NCBI RefSeq assembly: GCF_000003855.2
Contig: NW_003101677.1
Coordinates: 1,843,506 to 1,907,505 of the forward strand
Length of the DNA stretch: 64,000 nt
From: Blastomyces gilchristii SLH14081
Lineage: Eukaryota; Ascomycota; Eurotiomycetes; Onygenales; Ajellomycetaceae
Direction: 5' to 3'
The translations under genes were made by a program, and so were the position numbers. Numbering within the stretch: position 1 is the first letter of the stretch; each line of letters opens with the position of its first letter. Below, piece by piece: positions 1-10,524 of the stretch. Below the pieces are notes generated by a model. It saw only the letters and a list, made by a program, of their open reading frames with translations. It was not told where the DNA came from and did not search any database.

Positions 1-328
1 ACTCACAATCCACCAGCCGCGTCACAGGCCCCAACGTTCCGTGATTAAGCACCAGCCCGTCCAGTCTTCCAAATGTCTTTATGGCCACCTCAACCGCCCG
101 CTCAGGTAGCGACGGAGATGGCGGGGAGGATGAATGTGGCCCGGCGACATCGCCCGTGAGGATCACCACGCGGTTAGCACCGTATTGCTCCTGTAGTTGC
201 TGGAGGGGTTGCTGTGAGCGGGCGAGGAGGATTAAATTGTGGGAGGCCGGGAGACGAAGTAGGTAGTGGGCCACTGCGAGGCCGATGCCGCGTGAGCCGC
301 CAGTGACGATTATGGTTTTTGACGACAT
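1..328 (-). CDS. Short-chain dehydrogenase/reductase, 5' part only
   Basis: This is the N-terminal 107 or so codons of an NAD(P)-dependent short-chain dehydrogenase/reductase; the rest lies beyond the left edge. The protein opens MSSKTIIVTGGSRGIG, giving the Rossmann-fold glycine motif TGGSRGIG at residues 8-15. A DV pair near residue 66 and an NHG (the family's NAG-type motif) near residue 94 follow in the expected order. The first exon may stop just inside the window, because the complement of bases 1-6 reads GTGAGT, a good 5' splice site. The start codon at 328 places the nucleotide-binding strand directly at the N-terminus, as is usual for cytosolic members of this family. The overall look resembles the yeast benzil/sepiapterin-reductase-like group, but the substrate cannot be told from this part. 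A GATA-factor-like repeat lies 113-152 bp upstream. Confidence 0.88.
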   Translation of the reverse strand, partial: MSSKTIIVTGGSRGIGLAVAHYLLRLPASHNLILLARSQQPLQQLQEQYGANRVVILTGDVAGPHSSSPPSPSLPERAVEVAIKTFGRLDGLVLNHGTLGPVTRLVDCE

Positions 329-440
329 CTGTTATGTTATATTATATGTTGAAGTGGTCTTTTATCCTTTATTGGCGAAGGAGGGGCTCTTCTTTTGTGC
401 TCGGTTCATCCGATTTGTCCGCGAACACTTTGAGGTTCCA

Positions 441-480
441 GATAAGATAAGATAAGATAAGATAAGATAAGATAAGATAA
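441..480. repeat. Perfect (GATAA)8 array in SDR promoter
   Basis: Eight uninterrupted copies of GATAA occupy 40 bp. Each unit followed by G forms the GATAAG core bound by fungal GATA zinc-finger factors such as AreA/NIT2 or the siderophore regulator SreA (known biology). The array sits 113-152 bp upstream of the dehydrogenase start, where an activator or repressor platform would be expected. It may equally be a neutral pentanucleotide microsatellite; sequence alone does not decide. Confidence 0.9.
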
Positions 481-3259
481 TCCGCTATGTAATGTACTTA
501 ACAGTAGTAGAGTAGTACAGTAACTACAGCGTATGGCAGGACGATTTTACTTGAACTACAGTACATTGCTTTTTGTGATATTAGCCTGACTTACTTGCTA
601 TATTCACTCACACGAACGAGTGCTACCCTTGCTCACAGCAGGCTGTTCCGTTATCATTATATTAGTTTGTGCCTTGCTGAGCCCGGCAGGATATATTATA
701 TATTCGTATACTCCTCCATACCGGATTGAACTCTTAAGAGATTCCCTCAAGGGATGAAATATACAAAACTCTTAGGTGACCGGAGGGAGGTGGTGAATTC
801 ATTATTATCGGAATAATCTCCCCCTGCTGGCAAAGTATACATATGCAAAACTATGGACATTTTTACATATCATTATTACATCGATTTCTATATGCAGGTG
901 GTACCGATGCCAATCATATTCTTATCTGCTTGTATCTGCATTGAAAGTGAAGCCTAACAGATTACTTTGATTTAGACTGTGAGCTCTATGGATAGCTTTC
1001 TCTCTCCTTTGACCAGGTGCTAATTTAATTGAAAACGTGTCTAACAGAGCTACTCTTGAAATGCCACAATCTTTCTCTGTCCGAGTTGAACTATCCAGCC
1101 AGCTTAATTCTAAAATCCCAGTGAAGGAGGAGATAACGAACTTCGAACGGCAACATTGAATATATGAGCCAATCAATCCTTGAGACTCCAAAGCCCCCTG
1201 AACTCTAGACGATATGTAGCAGAGATAGCTGCATCCATGTCTGAGAGCAAAGCATATTTTTGTTGTGCTTCTTGCTATTTTATCTCCAAAGTCTGCTCAT
1301 CGGTTAAATAATGCAATCACGAACCACAGAGCCGTGCAGGTGGTAGTGGTGCTGAATCCCTGGCTTAAGAAAGTAATGCCAGACCATTCAACGGAAATGG
1401 GTAAAGACTCAGAAAATATCGGCCGCGTGGCAGGAAATAATTATTATACAGTAAGCCGTGATCTCTTCATTGACAAACACCAATAATAGCCTGGAGGTAC
1501 TGTACGGAGTACATACATGTAGTTAAGGATATCTGAACCGCGTGAGATTTTGGCTGATTCCTCCTGCAGTTAGCAAAGGAGTCGTGGAAACACTCACAAC
1601 TCCTGACTGAAGATTACGAACTTCTTAAGAAACATGGCCCATGTCAAGTTGCATGCAAAAGTTGCAGTTCTCCATGTACTCCTTACGCTGGCCACAGTCT
1701 TCTTGTTGTTCTCAGTCGCTGATTATGAGCCACATGCTGAATTCCTCCGACACCACTGAATTTCTTTCGTTTCTTGCATTCTCAGGGGATATGCTCCTCG
1801 TCTATATCCTATGCTCTTGATTTTGTTTGTATCGTACTTCTATAGAGGGTACATGGAGCAATCATATCTTGTCACTAAGCTGGGTGTACTGCAGAGACAG
1901 GTTATCGATGTACTACATACATGTACATGTACATGTACATATACATTTAATAATTATTACATAAGTCCTGTACTCCGTACTCCGTACATCCGACTCTATA
2001 AGCTCTCAGATACCGCTCCTGCTTGTTGTTTCTTCAGGGCCCGTCTGCAATTCCAGAAGAACCCTTATTTTTTTTATTTTTTTTTTGTGTCGGTACGGAA
2101 GACTAATTTGCCTCCTGAATTCTAGCACTGCACTGGAGGGACCCTGCAGCGCTAGAAGAAAGCCCTAAATATGCTACAGGCGCAAACTATTTCCACTTTC
2201 GTACAGTTCATGGGCTGTTGGTGGCAGATGCTAAATAGAACGGGGTGGGGTCTGTCTGTAATTTTGATTTTGTATTGATTCTGTATATATTATAGAAAAA
2301 TTACCTATCTATTCAGATTCAGATTATGTAATAAGCAAGTTTAATAGGAGTCTAACCATATAAGGAAGGTTGTATGGCGCTAAGCTCATGACAGTGGCTT
2401 ATAATGACTTACTCTAAATACGCCCCCAAATGCCAATTTTAAGTGAAGCTAAACTGTATAAGGTAGGCCGTTACTAGTGAGCAAATACTCCCAGTATGTG
2501 CATTTTCGCTTGTACGTACTGCAAATGTACTGTACAGCATCTCCAGGTGTTTACACGGCATTCTGAACCTGATTTTTCTCCCTTTGACACTTTCAAGGAA
2601 AACCATTGTCTAGGACTTATTAGATGAATGCAGATGCGTATTAAAAACAAGATGAAGCTTCTGACCCCGCTGACCGTTTGCCGCTGGTCTCGGTCCAATG
2701 CCTCCATGAGTTCGTAGCCAACTTGATATTCCCGCCCATCTAAAGACTAAAAGAGCAGGCAGGGATTGAGCTTACATTCAATCAATCCCACTCATTCTTG
2801 AAACGTCTAGTCGGTTGTAATTGTTTACATCTCCTTCTCGGAGAGTTTTATATGCAGGACCTGAATGACAAGACGGTATAGACCCTACGACCCAGAGCTT
2901 CTGCGAAGACAAGCTTAAAAATGGTATGTATAGTATCATGCACCTTAGAACAGCGGATAGTTACAGCGTAGTATTGTTTCAAAAGAATTTTAGCGGCCGG
3001 GGGTGGTGAAGCTAGATTGCAAAGCACATAACTAGAAAAGGGTTGAGCAAAGCTGAGCATATAAAAATGAATGATCCCCCCGGCTCTACTTCTACTTCTT
3101 CTTCTTTCCTTCAACCTAATTCATTTCTCATTTTGTTCGTTAAATTTCCTCTTCGGCTTTTGACACTTGCAGTGGTTGATCTCTCCTTTCCCACCAAGTG
3201 ATCGGACATTCATTTCATATCTATTATCTTGGAACCTGTAGTAGAATCGAAACTTAGCA
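481..3259. other. Intergenic, no gene recognised
   Basis: About 2.8 kb without a supportable gene. Open frames such as 922-1191 (minus) and 1811-2125 (plus) lack any recognisable domain and have low-complexity composition. The stretch holds a TACATG-type microsatellite at about 1911-1947 and short T tracts near 2069-2085. The last 200 bp is likely promoter and leader of the secreted-protein gene at 3260. Confidence 0.6.
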
Positions 3260-4014
3260 ATGAAGGTACGCAAATGGATCAATTATATTAGAATAATAAA
3301 GATATTGCTTGAAGCTGATCATCATTTCTTCAGTTCCTTTCCCTCACCCTGATGACCCTTGCTGGGCTTCTTACCAGCACTCTGGCTTTGCCCAAGTATG
3401 TGTCATATCATTTTATTTTCAACTCGTCGTTTGACCCCCTTCCTCTTCTATCATTCTAGTCTTCCGTCATTAGCCAAAGCTTCGAGTCTGTCATTTCATG
3501 CGTAGACATTGATGCTGATAAAAGTATTCCCTCCATCCTTAGTCCAACCGAACTCGGCCTCAGCGCCCGTGGGGGGCCCGCTCTGGATTGCTATGACCAC
3601 AGATACAAGGGGCACAAGTTTGCCGCCAACGGGAGATATGCCATTCGAGAGGCTGGCAAGAAGCGGGATAATATCAAGGGGAAGAACATCTATGAAGTTA
3701 CAAAGAAATATTGCCATCAGAACAACGGCCATCGATTCACGCGCCGCTCTTCCAAGAAGGAAAATACCTACTGGTTCCAAAACGCATGGAAAAACTTCCC
3801 GTTGCCCTTTGTCCCGATGGGCATCGAAATCATCAATTACGGGAAAGCGGGGCGGATCAATGCGAAGGTCTGCACGGATATGATGGCCAGGCTCATTTCG
3901 GGTTGCATTGCTCAGAAGGCGTCTCGGCTAAACCATTTCAGAGGTGGACTATTGTCAGACGGATCTGGGTGGACTTACCACATATACTGTGACGCAGACT
4001 ACTGTTGGTCCTGA
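3260..4014 (+). CDS. Small secreted cysteine-containing protein, 202 aa
   Basis: Three exons, 3260-3265, 3334-3395 and 3474-4014, join in frame to 202 residues. The first exon codes only Met-Lys. Residues 1-22 form a clear signal peptide (MKFLSLTLMTLAGLLTSTLALP). The mature part carries seven cysteines, many Lys/Arg, and a Trp/Tyr-rich C-terminus ending DADYCWS. I do not recognise the family; size and composition suit a secreted effector-like or antimicrobial-like protein, but this is inference only. The 3' splice site of intron 2 matters: the first candidate AG (3458-3459) leads to an early stop, whereas the next AG (3472-3473) keeps the frame open to 4014, so I chose the second. The gene stands alone, with about 750 bp before the next gene. 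Confidence 0.72.
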
Positions 4015-4761
4015 GGGTTCGTTCCAACGGGTTGCGTCCTGGGGGTGGCGCATCATGTATCGACTTAAGCTTGTCTCGGTCCCTTATTTAGTGTATTGCT
4101 TCTCTTATTTTGTATTTGCTCTCCTTTTGTGCTTCTTGGCACAAGTGGTATGAGGTCTTCATTCTTTGGCCTTTAATAACTCGGATTTTTAACAGCTAGT
4201 TTATTTCCTGTAATAATATTACTATCGAAGTCAGTGCTGTTGCTTAGATACACCCCAAGGTGAGTGTGGAGAAAAAAAAAAAAAAGAAAGGAGCTATATA
4301 GACATACTTGTTGAGGAGTCTTGTAATAGTTATGTAGCATGATTGAGGGCTGCTGCTACACCTGTATTTTGCTGCATAGAAGGTCCGATATTTAATATAA
4401 GGTCATTCCGGGATAGTCAGGTGAAAATACGAGGAAGTGTATTGTTAGGGATTAGTTAGAATGAGAGAAGGCTGTTGAATCGCCTGGGAATATATTAATT
4501 ACAGCTGAGCATGTGAAGGCCGGTGATGTATGCAGGGGGGGTATGTGCATGAGAACACGACAAATAAAAGAAGACGAAAGCAGGGAAATACGCCATAAAC
4601 GCACAGCAGTTGGATGCCGTCTAAAAAACAACCGCCCAAAAATGAACGCCCAAGCATAAATAAAATGATACATCGTAGAACGTCATCGAGAAATGTATGT
4701 AATCTAGAAAATAGATTTACAGATAAAAGAAAAAAAGAAAAATGAAAGGCAATATGTTAAA
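4015..4761. other. Intergenic between convergent genes
   Basis: Holds the 3' ends of the secreted-protein gene (plus) and MET2 (minus). It contains an A-rich tract near 4274-4290 and no supportable gene. Confidence 0.6.
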
Positions 4762-6425
4762 TCACCAAGCGGTTATATCTTCCACCTCAGCTTCACCAAA
4801 GGTGCTACTCTTCGTCAGCTTGCCCACTTGGGCTACAACACCATTGGCATCTTCACCAGGCGCACTCATGATGTCGGGCAGGACTTCCCTGAAAAACTCA
4901 AGAATATGGCGGTTAACCTGCTCGAACTGGAGAAGGAAGGCATCATGTCCTTCGGGGCTATTAATGTTTTTTAAGCGCGAATCTGGAATGCCATCTGCTA
5001 TCTCCTGCTGCTCAGCAAATGTGAATAGGCCATCGCTTTCAATGCCAATGACCAGTGCCGGTTGCTGGATTTGCGAGAGGGCATCTTTTACTGGGGTTTT
5101 GGAGTTAGGGTCGACTCGGTGTCTGGAGACGTCGTGGGTATCAAGCTTCCGTGTGATTGCAATGTAGCAATTGCTGTCGAATCGTTTCACGAATTTCTGC
5201 CCTTGGTATCGCAGATATGACTGGGCGGAGAAGTAAGTTGTTGGGCGATTGCCAGTTTTGAGAGATGTTGTGGAGGAAGGAGAGTCCGGCGCGGAGAAAA
5301 GCGTGGTGCCATTGAACTGGGGGTCGGTGAACATCGCGTGGGATTCTAGGTCTGTATTGTCCGTCGATGGGAGCGTTGGTGGCAGGGGTCGGGTACTCTT
5401 GTGGCCATCGTTATGAACGGCCAGATGCTCATTGGGGGGTGTGGGGAGGCGTGCCATGCCGTTGATATTTTGTCTTCTCGAGGGGTCAGGGACATTTCTG
5501 CCGAAACGAGATTCAAATGAATCTCGGCTTCGATAGGTGAGCAGAGCGGACATGCGAGCCGCGCCCAGACCGCTTGCAGGGGGATCTTCGAAGGAGTAAT
5601 AGCCGTCCTCATATTTCGGGTCGCTGTATATACTTTGGCGTTGCGCCTCGCCCCAGCTGATACCCCATGCTGAGTGGCGACTTGAAGTGGCGATTGGCAC
5701 GATACTCCGTATGTAGTCCTTGCCAAAATATGCATATTCCAGAACAAGCATCCCACCCATAGAGCCTCCTACCACTGCTGCGATTTGCCGAACTCCTAGA
5801 TCATCCAAGACAAGTCTGTGGATTCTGGAAGCGAAATTTGTCAGCCACTTATCATCACAAAAAGTCAAAGTCGTTGGATACTGCTCAGCTCATACTTCAC
5901 GTCATCTCTGATCGTTGTCAACGGGAATTCAGGGCCGTATATGCCTTTGTTCCTGTCCCCATTTTTATATGTAACAGCACTCGCGCTGCCGTATGGGCTG
6001 CCTAAGCTGTTCAGGCAAACCACAAAAAATCTGGTTATATCAAAAGCCTGGCCAGGGCCACCGAGCAATGGGCCCCACCAGTCACTGACGTCTGCACTGC
6101 CGCTCAGGGCATGACATACGACCAACGCATTGTCTCCCGAGGGTGATAGGGTCCCTCTTGTTGTATATGCGACTGGAACATTGTGTAGGGTGACTCCGGA
6201 TTCAAGGGTGAAAGAAGGGATTACAGCGATCGATTGGTCGGTGATGAGGGCGGAAAAGGGGTTCTCAGGTTGCGAAGCGACTCTCTCTACGGGATTTAGT
6301 AGCTGTTCAACAGAATTTTTTTTTGCCAGAGACCGACAGGAGGGGAGATAACTGGTGTTATACTGACGGTATTGAGGGGTTTTGTTAGGGCCCTTGTTAT
6401 TAGTCCCAATGTTTGCGGAGACCAT
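4762..6425 (-). CDS. MET2: Homoserine O-acetyltransferase, 530 aa
   Basis: This enzyme transfers acetyl from acetyl-CoA to homoserine, the committed step from the aspartate pathway to methionine. Two exons (5896-6425 and 4762-5824) join across a 71-bp intron to 530 residues. It is an alpha/beta-hydrolase: the nucleophile elbow GGSMGG places the catalytic serine at about residue 198. Asp441 (in SDGLF) and His470 (in SPEGHDAF) complete the triad in the expected order. The family signature HALSGSADVSDWWGPLLG is present in the N-terminal half. Residues of about 300-380 form a Ser/Pro/Thr-rich, poorly conserved insertion, which filamentous-fungal versions often carry. A perfect CYS3/MetR-type site lies 233 bp upstream of the start. 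HOM2 of the same pathway lies 6.5 kb away. Confidence 0.93.
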
Positions 6426-7040
6426 CGTGTCAAGTTATTGGTCGATCCTGCGAAACAAATTGGCAATTGACAGCGCTAAGGCGATGTATATCAACGGGAC
6501 AAAGACAAAATTATATCTAGAATGAGGACATGGAGGGATCGAGGTTGTTGAACAGAAGCAGATGGGAACAAAGCTGAGGATTAGGAGAAAAAAAAAAAAA
6601 AGTTCCGGCTGAGTAAGCTGGCGCCAAGAATGGTTCCACCCAGTGGAAACGCAGGTGATGATGCCATTTCCGACCAATCAGATGTCGCCAAAATAGCCGT
6701 GGAGGAGGAGGCGGAAGAATATTTTGCCGCGTTGCCGAAAAAGCTTAAACCTCGGTAGACAGGGTTTGTTTAACGCGCTGATCGATTATCGTTTATACGC
6801 AGGTAGGGGAAGCTGTTTCATGTAACAACTGGTATGTATTTTGCTTAACCAATATATCTAAGTGTATAATCTATGTGTATATGTGTAGTATGTCTGAAGA
6901 TAAGTATATGCCAATGTTGTTATATCCAGAGGGCAACAAAAGATTTCAATATAGTCATCATCATCAAACATTAGCAGGAACTTTTTGTAAGGGCATAGAA
7001 GCCATTCAAAAGAATCAAGAAATATATCAAGTAAATCCGC
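6426..7040. other. Intergenic: MET2 promoter and SYG1 3' flank
   Basis: 615 bp between two minus-strand genes. It contains an A13-type tract near 6588-6601, a CCAAT box at 6673-6677 and the CYS3-like site annotated separately. No gene is seen. Confidence 0.6.
6658..6667. promoter_or_regulatory. CYS3/MetR-like binding site upstream of MET2
   Basis: The ten bases ATGATGCCAT match the Neurospora CYS3 bZIP consensus ATGRYRYCAT at every position. CYS3 and its Aspergillus counterpart MetR activate sulfur-assimilation and methionine genes when sulfur is scarce (established). The site is 233 bp upstream of the MET2 start with a CCAAT box 6 bp further on, a natural activator position. Binding itself is inferred. 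Confidence 0.6.
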
Positions 7041-10000
7041 TCATGATACGCGCATCTCAGCATCTTGGAACTCATGTTCCTCATCGTTCTCCTCATCATA
7101 TTCCTCGTCATCTTCCTCGGCTTCTTCATCCGTGCTACTATTTTCCCTGACATGGCGCGAGGGCGAAAGTTCGTCCTTGGAGGTATCATTGAGGATCCCT
7201 GGCTGCTTTCTCCGCTCGAAATCCTGTGCGTGGGCATTTGCAAGCATCGTACCCACGCGAGACAGCGTCCGTGTTAGCTCCGGTGGAGTTGACATCTTGC
7301 GTTGTCGAATCGAACAAGGCCGATTCTCGAGGTCGACTCCGGTCGCAGTCTGGGAATCCTCCAGCAAATTCCCTTGCTGTAAGGGATCGTGTTGCTCCTC
7401 TAATCGCTCAAGTGAGGCCCTGGATGGGGATGGGATTTCATACGGAAGTGGAACATCTCGTGAGGCGCGGAACCGGGCAACGTTTGTACAGTGCTCGTTC
7501 TCGACACGGAAAATAGACCACATTCCTCGTCGGCATACTTCGGAGAATGAGAGGATGAAGCTAAGGATGGCCGAGTGTTGATAATCATGGGGGAAGATGG
7601 CGTAGAATATCCAATTGAAACGGAGGATAGGGTCGATGGCCATTGCTAAGTAGTATACCCAGCGACGACGGAAGGCTAGCGAATCCCGAAGGAAAGGGTG
7701 TTTGGAGTACGGATTTCCCAGACTCCAGTCCATGGCAAGGTCCCAGATAGAGGTGTAGATAGCGTTAATACAGGCACAGGTTATGAAGATGGCTCGAAGT
7801 TGATCCACTTCGTGAATTCGGTAAAGACTGAGGGTCATGTAGTAGAGGATTGAGAAGGAGTATTTTCCAAGGTTTACAATGTGGGGGAAAACGTTTTTAG
7901 TATCTAAATAACGTCGGATGCATTGGAAGGAGCGCCAGATAGATGGAACTGTCGAAAGGAAGCCCATCACTCGTGAGTGTGATGAATTGCACCTCGGTGC
8001 ATTATCCCATCCTTTGTTGTATAGACAGAAAAATAATGAAATGTTCTTTGGTGTCTGTTAGCTTTTTCCACGTATGCGATTTAATTCAAGACTACTTACA
8101 CTCATGGCATATGTCTGGGAGCAGTACATATCGCCCAGGAAAAAGTCTCGAAACTCGACAGGGTAGAAACCCGCGAGTAAAAGCCGCCACTGTGTATTAT
8201 TAGCATAACTAAACAGGGACGGAACGGGCTACATCGGCCCCCTAAACTACTCACATTTGAATAGGCCCACCATCGTCTAGTTCGATGGTAGAACAAACGA
8301 ATTGGGATAAGCAATATAATTAGGGTGATGCCTATTAAAAGAATAGGCCAGTATATGTACGCGCTATTCACCCAGCGGAAGTTCAGTAATAAAGTGATTC
8401 CAAGTAATAGGGAAAAGAAACAAGGTAACTATATCGCGGGTTAGCTGGCAGATTGACGATGAAAACAAATGTATGAGATTATTATACATTACCTCCGACA
8501 GCTCTCGCCAATCCAGAGCATGGCGAGTATCGAATTCAAAAACGAAGGCATAGTTGATTTTAGATGCGCCCCAAATTTTGCAATCCAGACAAAAAAGAAG
8601 AAAGTGGAAGACGGCAAGGAAATACCCACCGTATATCTGAATTTGAAAATTAGCAAATTCCCAAATGGAAACGGGAGCAACGATGTAACAAACCTGGAGC
8701 AAGTTCGCGGTGTACAGGCGAATTTCGGGATCCCCATAGTGCAGCCGGCGAACGGCATGTGTCAGGCCGTGAACACCAAAGACAACACCACCAGCAAGCA
8801 TTAAGCCATTTCGAAAGGCGTTCGAAGAATAATCATAAGTTCTTGATGTTTTGCCACGAAGCTTGCGAACAGCCACTTTACGATTCCCTCTTTCGAAATA
8901 GCGTGTGTAAAGGTCCTCAACGGACACCATGTGATTCTCCACGACCTCACTTTGGACGAACCAGGCCTTGTTCACCTTCTCTGAAACGTAGCGACCGGTT
9001 GGGCGTGTGCTGGTAACTTTGTCGTACTTTTTATTCATTTTGCGAAACGCTTTTCGATTTAGGTCAGCATAGGCCTTAAGGAGTTCCAGACCACGATAGA
9101 ACTCTATCAAAGCAATTTTCAGCTTCCTTTTGGCAGACCGATATGAAACATCATATAAATCTTCATGGCGGACAAAATCTCGCTGCTCATCAGGGTGGGA
9201 ACTCATTGGTACTGGACCAGAGGGAGTTGCAAGTTGTTCCATTGCTTTCGAAGTCTTTCTCGACCGTGCTTTATTTAGTTTATCTCCCAGAGGAGTCTTC
9301 CATTTCATTACGGAAGCAGCAGTGTCAGACTTGGAAGCAACGAGCCGGGCTTTAACCTCGAGATTCCGCTTGTTGGTCCTAGTTTCCGCGACTCTAGTAT
9401 CTCTCATCAGATGCAGCTGTGACCTTAACGCTACAAGCCGGTCACTGGCCTCCTTCTCTTTCATATGATAAAACGATTCGATCTTTCCCAACTCCTTATC
9501 CAAAAAGGCAAAAAATTCCGATTCTTTATGTTTGAGAGCCATGGAAGCATCAACAGGACCACGCATCATTGTATGGTCGTTGTGAGTCCTAGAAGCAAAC
9601 ACATTTTTTAAGCGAGCTTTTTGGCTATTTAGCACTCGGCTAGGAACTGAATGACCCCTTAGCCGGCCTGCATTGTTAGCTCCTCGGGGGTTGGTGGAGG
9701 TAGAGTTTTCACTGTGAGTGTTTGTCAATTCCACTGTTCCATTATTATCAGCAGCATCCCCGGCAGCCTTTATGGGTTGTATAGCATCCACCCCGGACGA
9801 CCACGGCATACTCCGAACTGAAGTTCCTGGACGGGAATGAGGGTCCTCTAGGTCCAAGGCAGGGCCCGGAAGTTCCAGAGAAGGAGGAATTGAGGGCGAC
9901 ACCTGCTGCGGGGTTGATGTTACAATGCTGCCGTAACTGCCAGGCTGCTCATTGAACCGGGACCCGGGAGACTTCAGAGGGCGTCTTTCTGGAACGACAA

Positions 10001-10524
10001 CCGATAGCGTATCCCCATACTTTCCACGGCTGGGATCGCGTAGAGCAGGCTCAGGCCGTTCCAGGAAGGCAGGGGATTTCTGTCCCCGAGCCAAGGGGGG
10101 CACTTGATGCGAGAGGGAGTGCGATCGAGGGAAATCGAAATTGGGGCGATCTTCATGTTGGAAGATCTGGCTGAGCCGTCTACGGTGGGCAAAAGGAGAT
10201 TGCTGTTCAGCATGACGAAGAGCTCGAGAAATTGCCTTGACCTTCTTTTTGCCAGCCTATATAGTAGGAAGCAAACGGTTGTGTTAGGAGCAATAAGAAA
10301 AGTGGAAGTAGTTACGCTCTGGGTATATGTATGTACTGTACATTTGCATACCTTATAATCTAAGTATTTCGCCCTCCACTCGGGTACTAAATCCTCTTCG
10401 AGCTCCCTATAATGAGCAATTGGTTAGTTATAACTAGATAACTGAAGCTATGGAAAACAAAAGGTTTTTTCTGAATACCATCACAATTAGGTGTCATGCA
10501 TTCAACTTACTTCGCGAACTTCAT
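7041..10524 (-). CDS. SYG1: SPX-EXS phosphate exporter/sensor (SYG1/XPR1 type), 1033 aa
   Basis: Six exons join in frame: 10511-10524, 10352-10406, 8493-10256, 8255-8428, 8100-8189 and 7041-8045. The protein starts MKFAKELEEDLVPEWRAKYL, the canonical SPX start, whose domain binds inositol pyrophosphates as phosphate signals. A long Ser/Pro-rich insertion interrupts SPX, which resumes with the helix EFYRGLELLKAYADLNRKAF and the Lys cluster KKYDK. Several membrane helices and the C-terminal EXS domain follow, with family blocks ELPCFFSLLLG, CNSSHSR, FQCIRRYLDT and FPHIVNLGKYSFSILYY. The tail is acidic and probably cytosolic. XPR1 homologues export phosphate. The acceptor of the last intron is ambiguous between AAG at 8046-8048 and CAG at 8055-8057; I prefer AAG because it matches family spacing. 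A CACGTG box lies about 300 bp upstream. Confidence 0.92.

Noticed and set aside
922..1191. 89-codon minus-strand open frame
   Set aside because: No domain, no signal peptide, no neighbouring exons; length is within what chance gives here.
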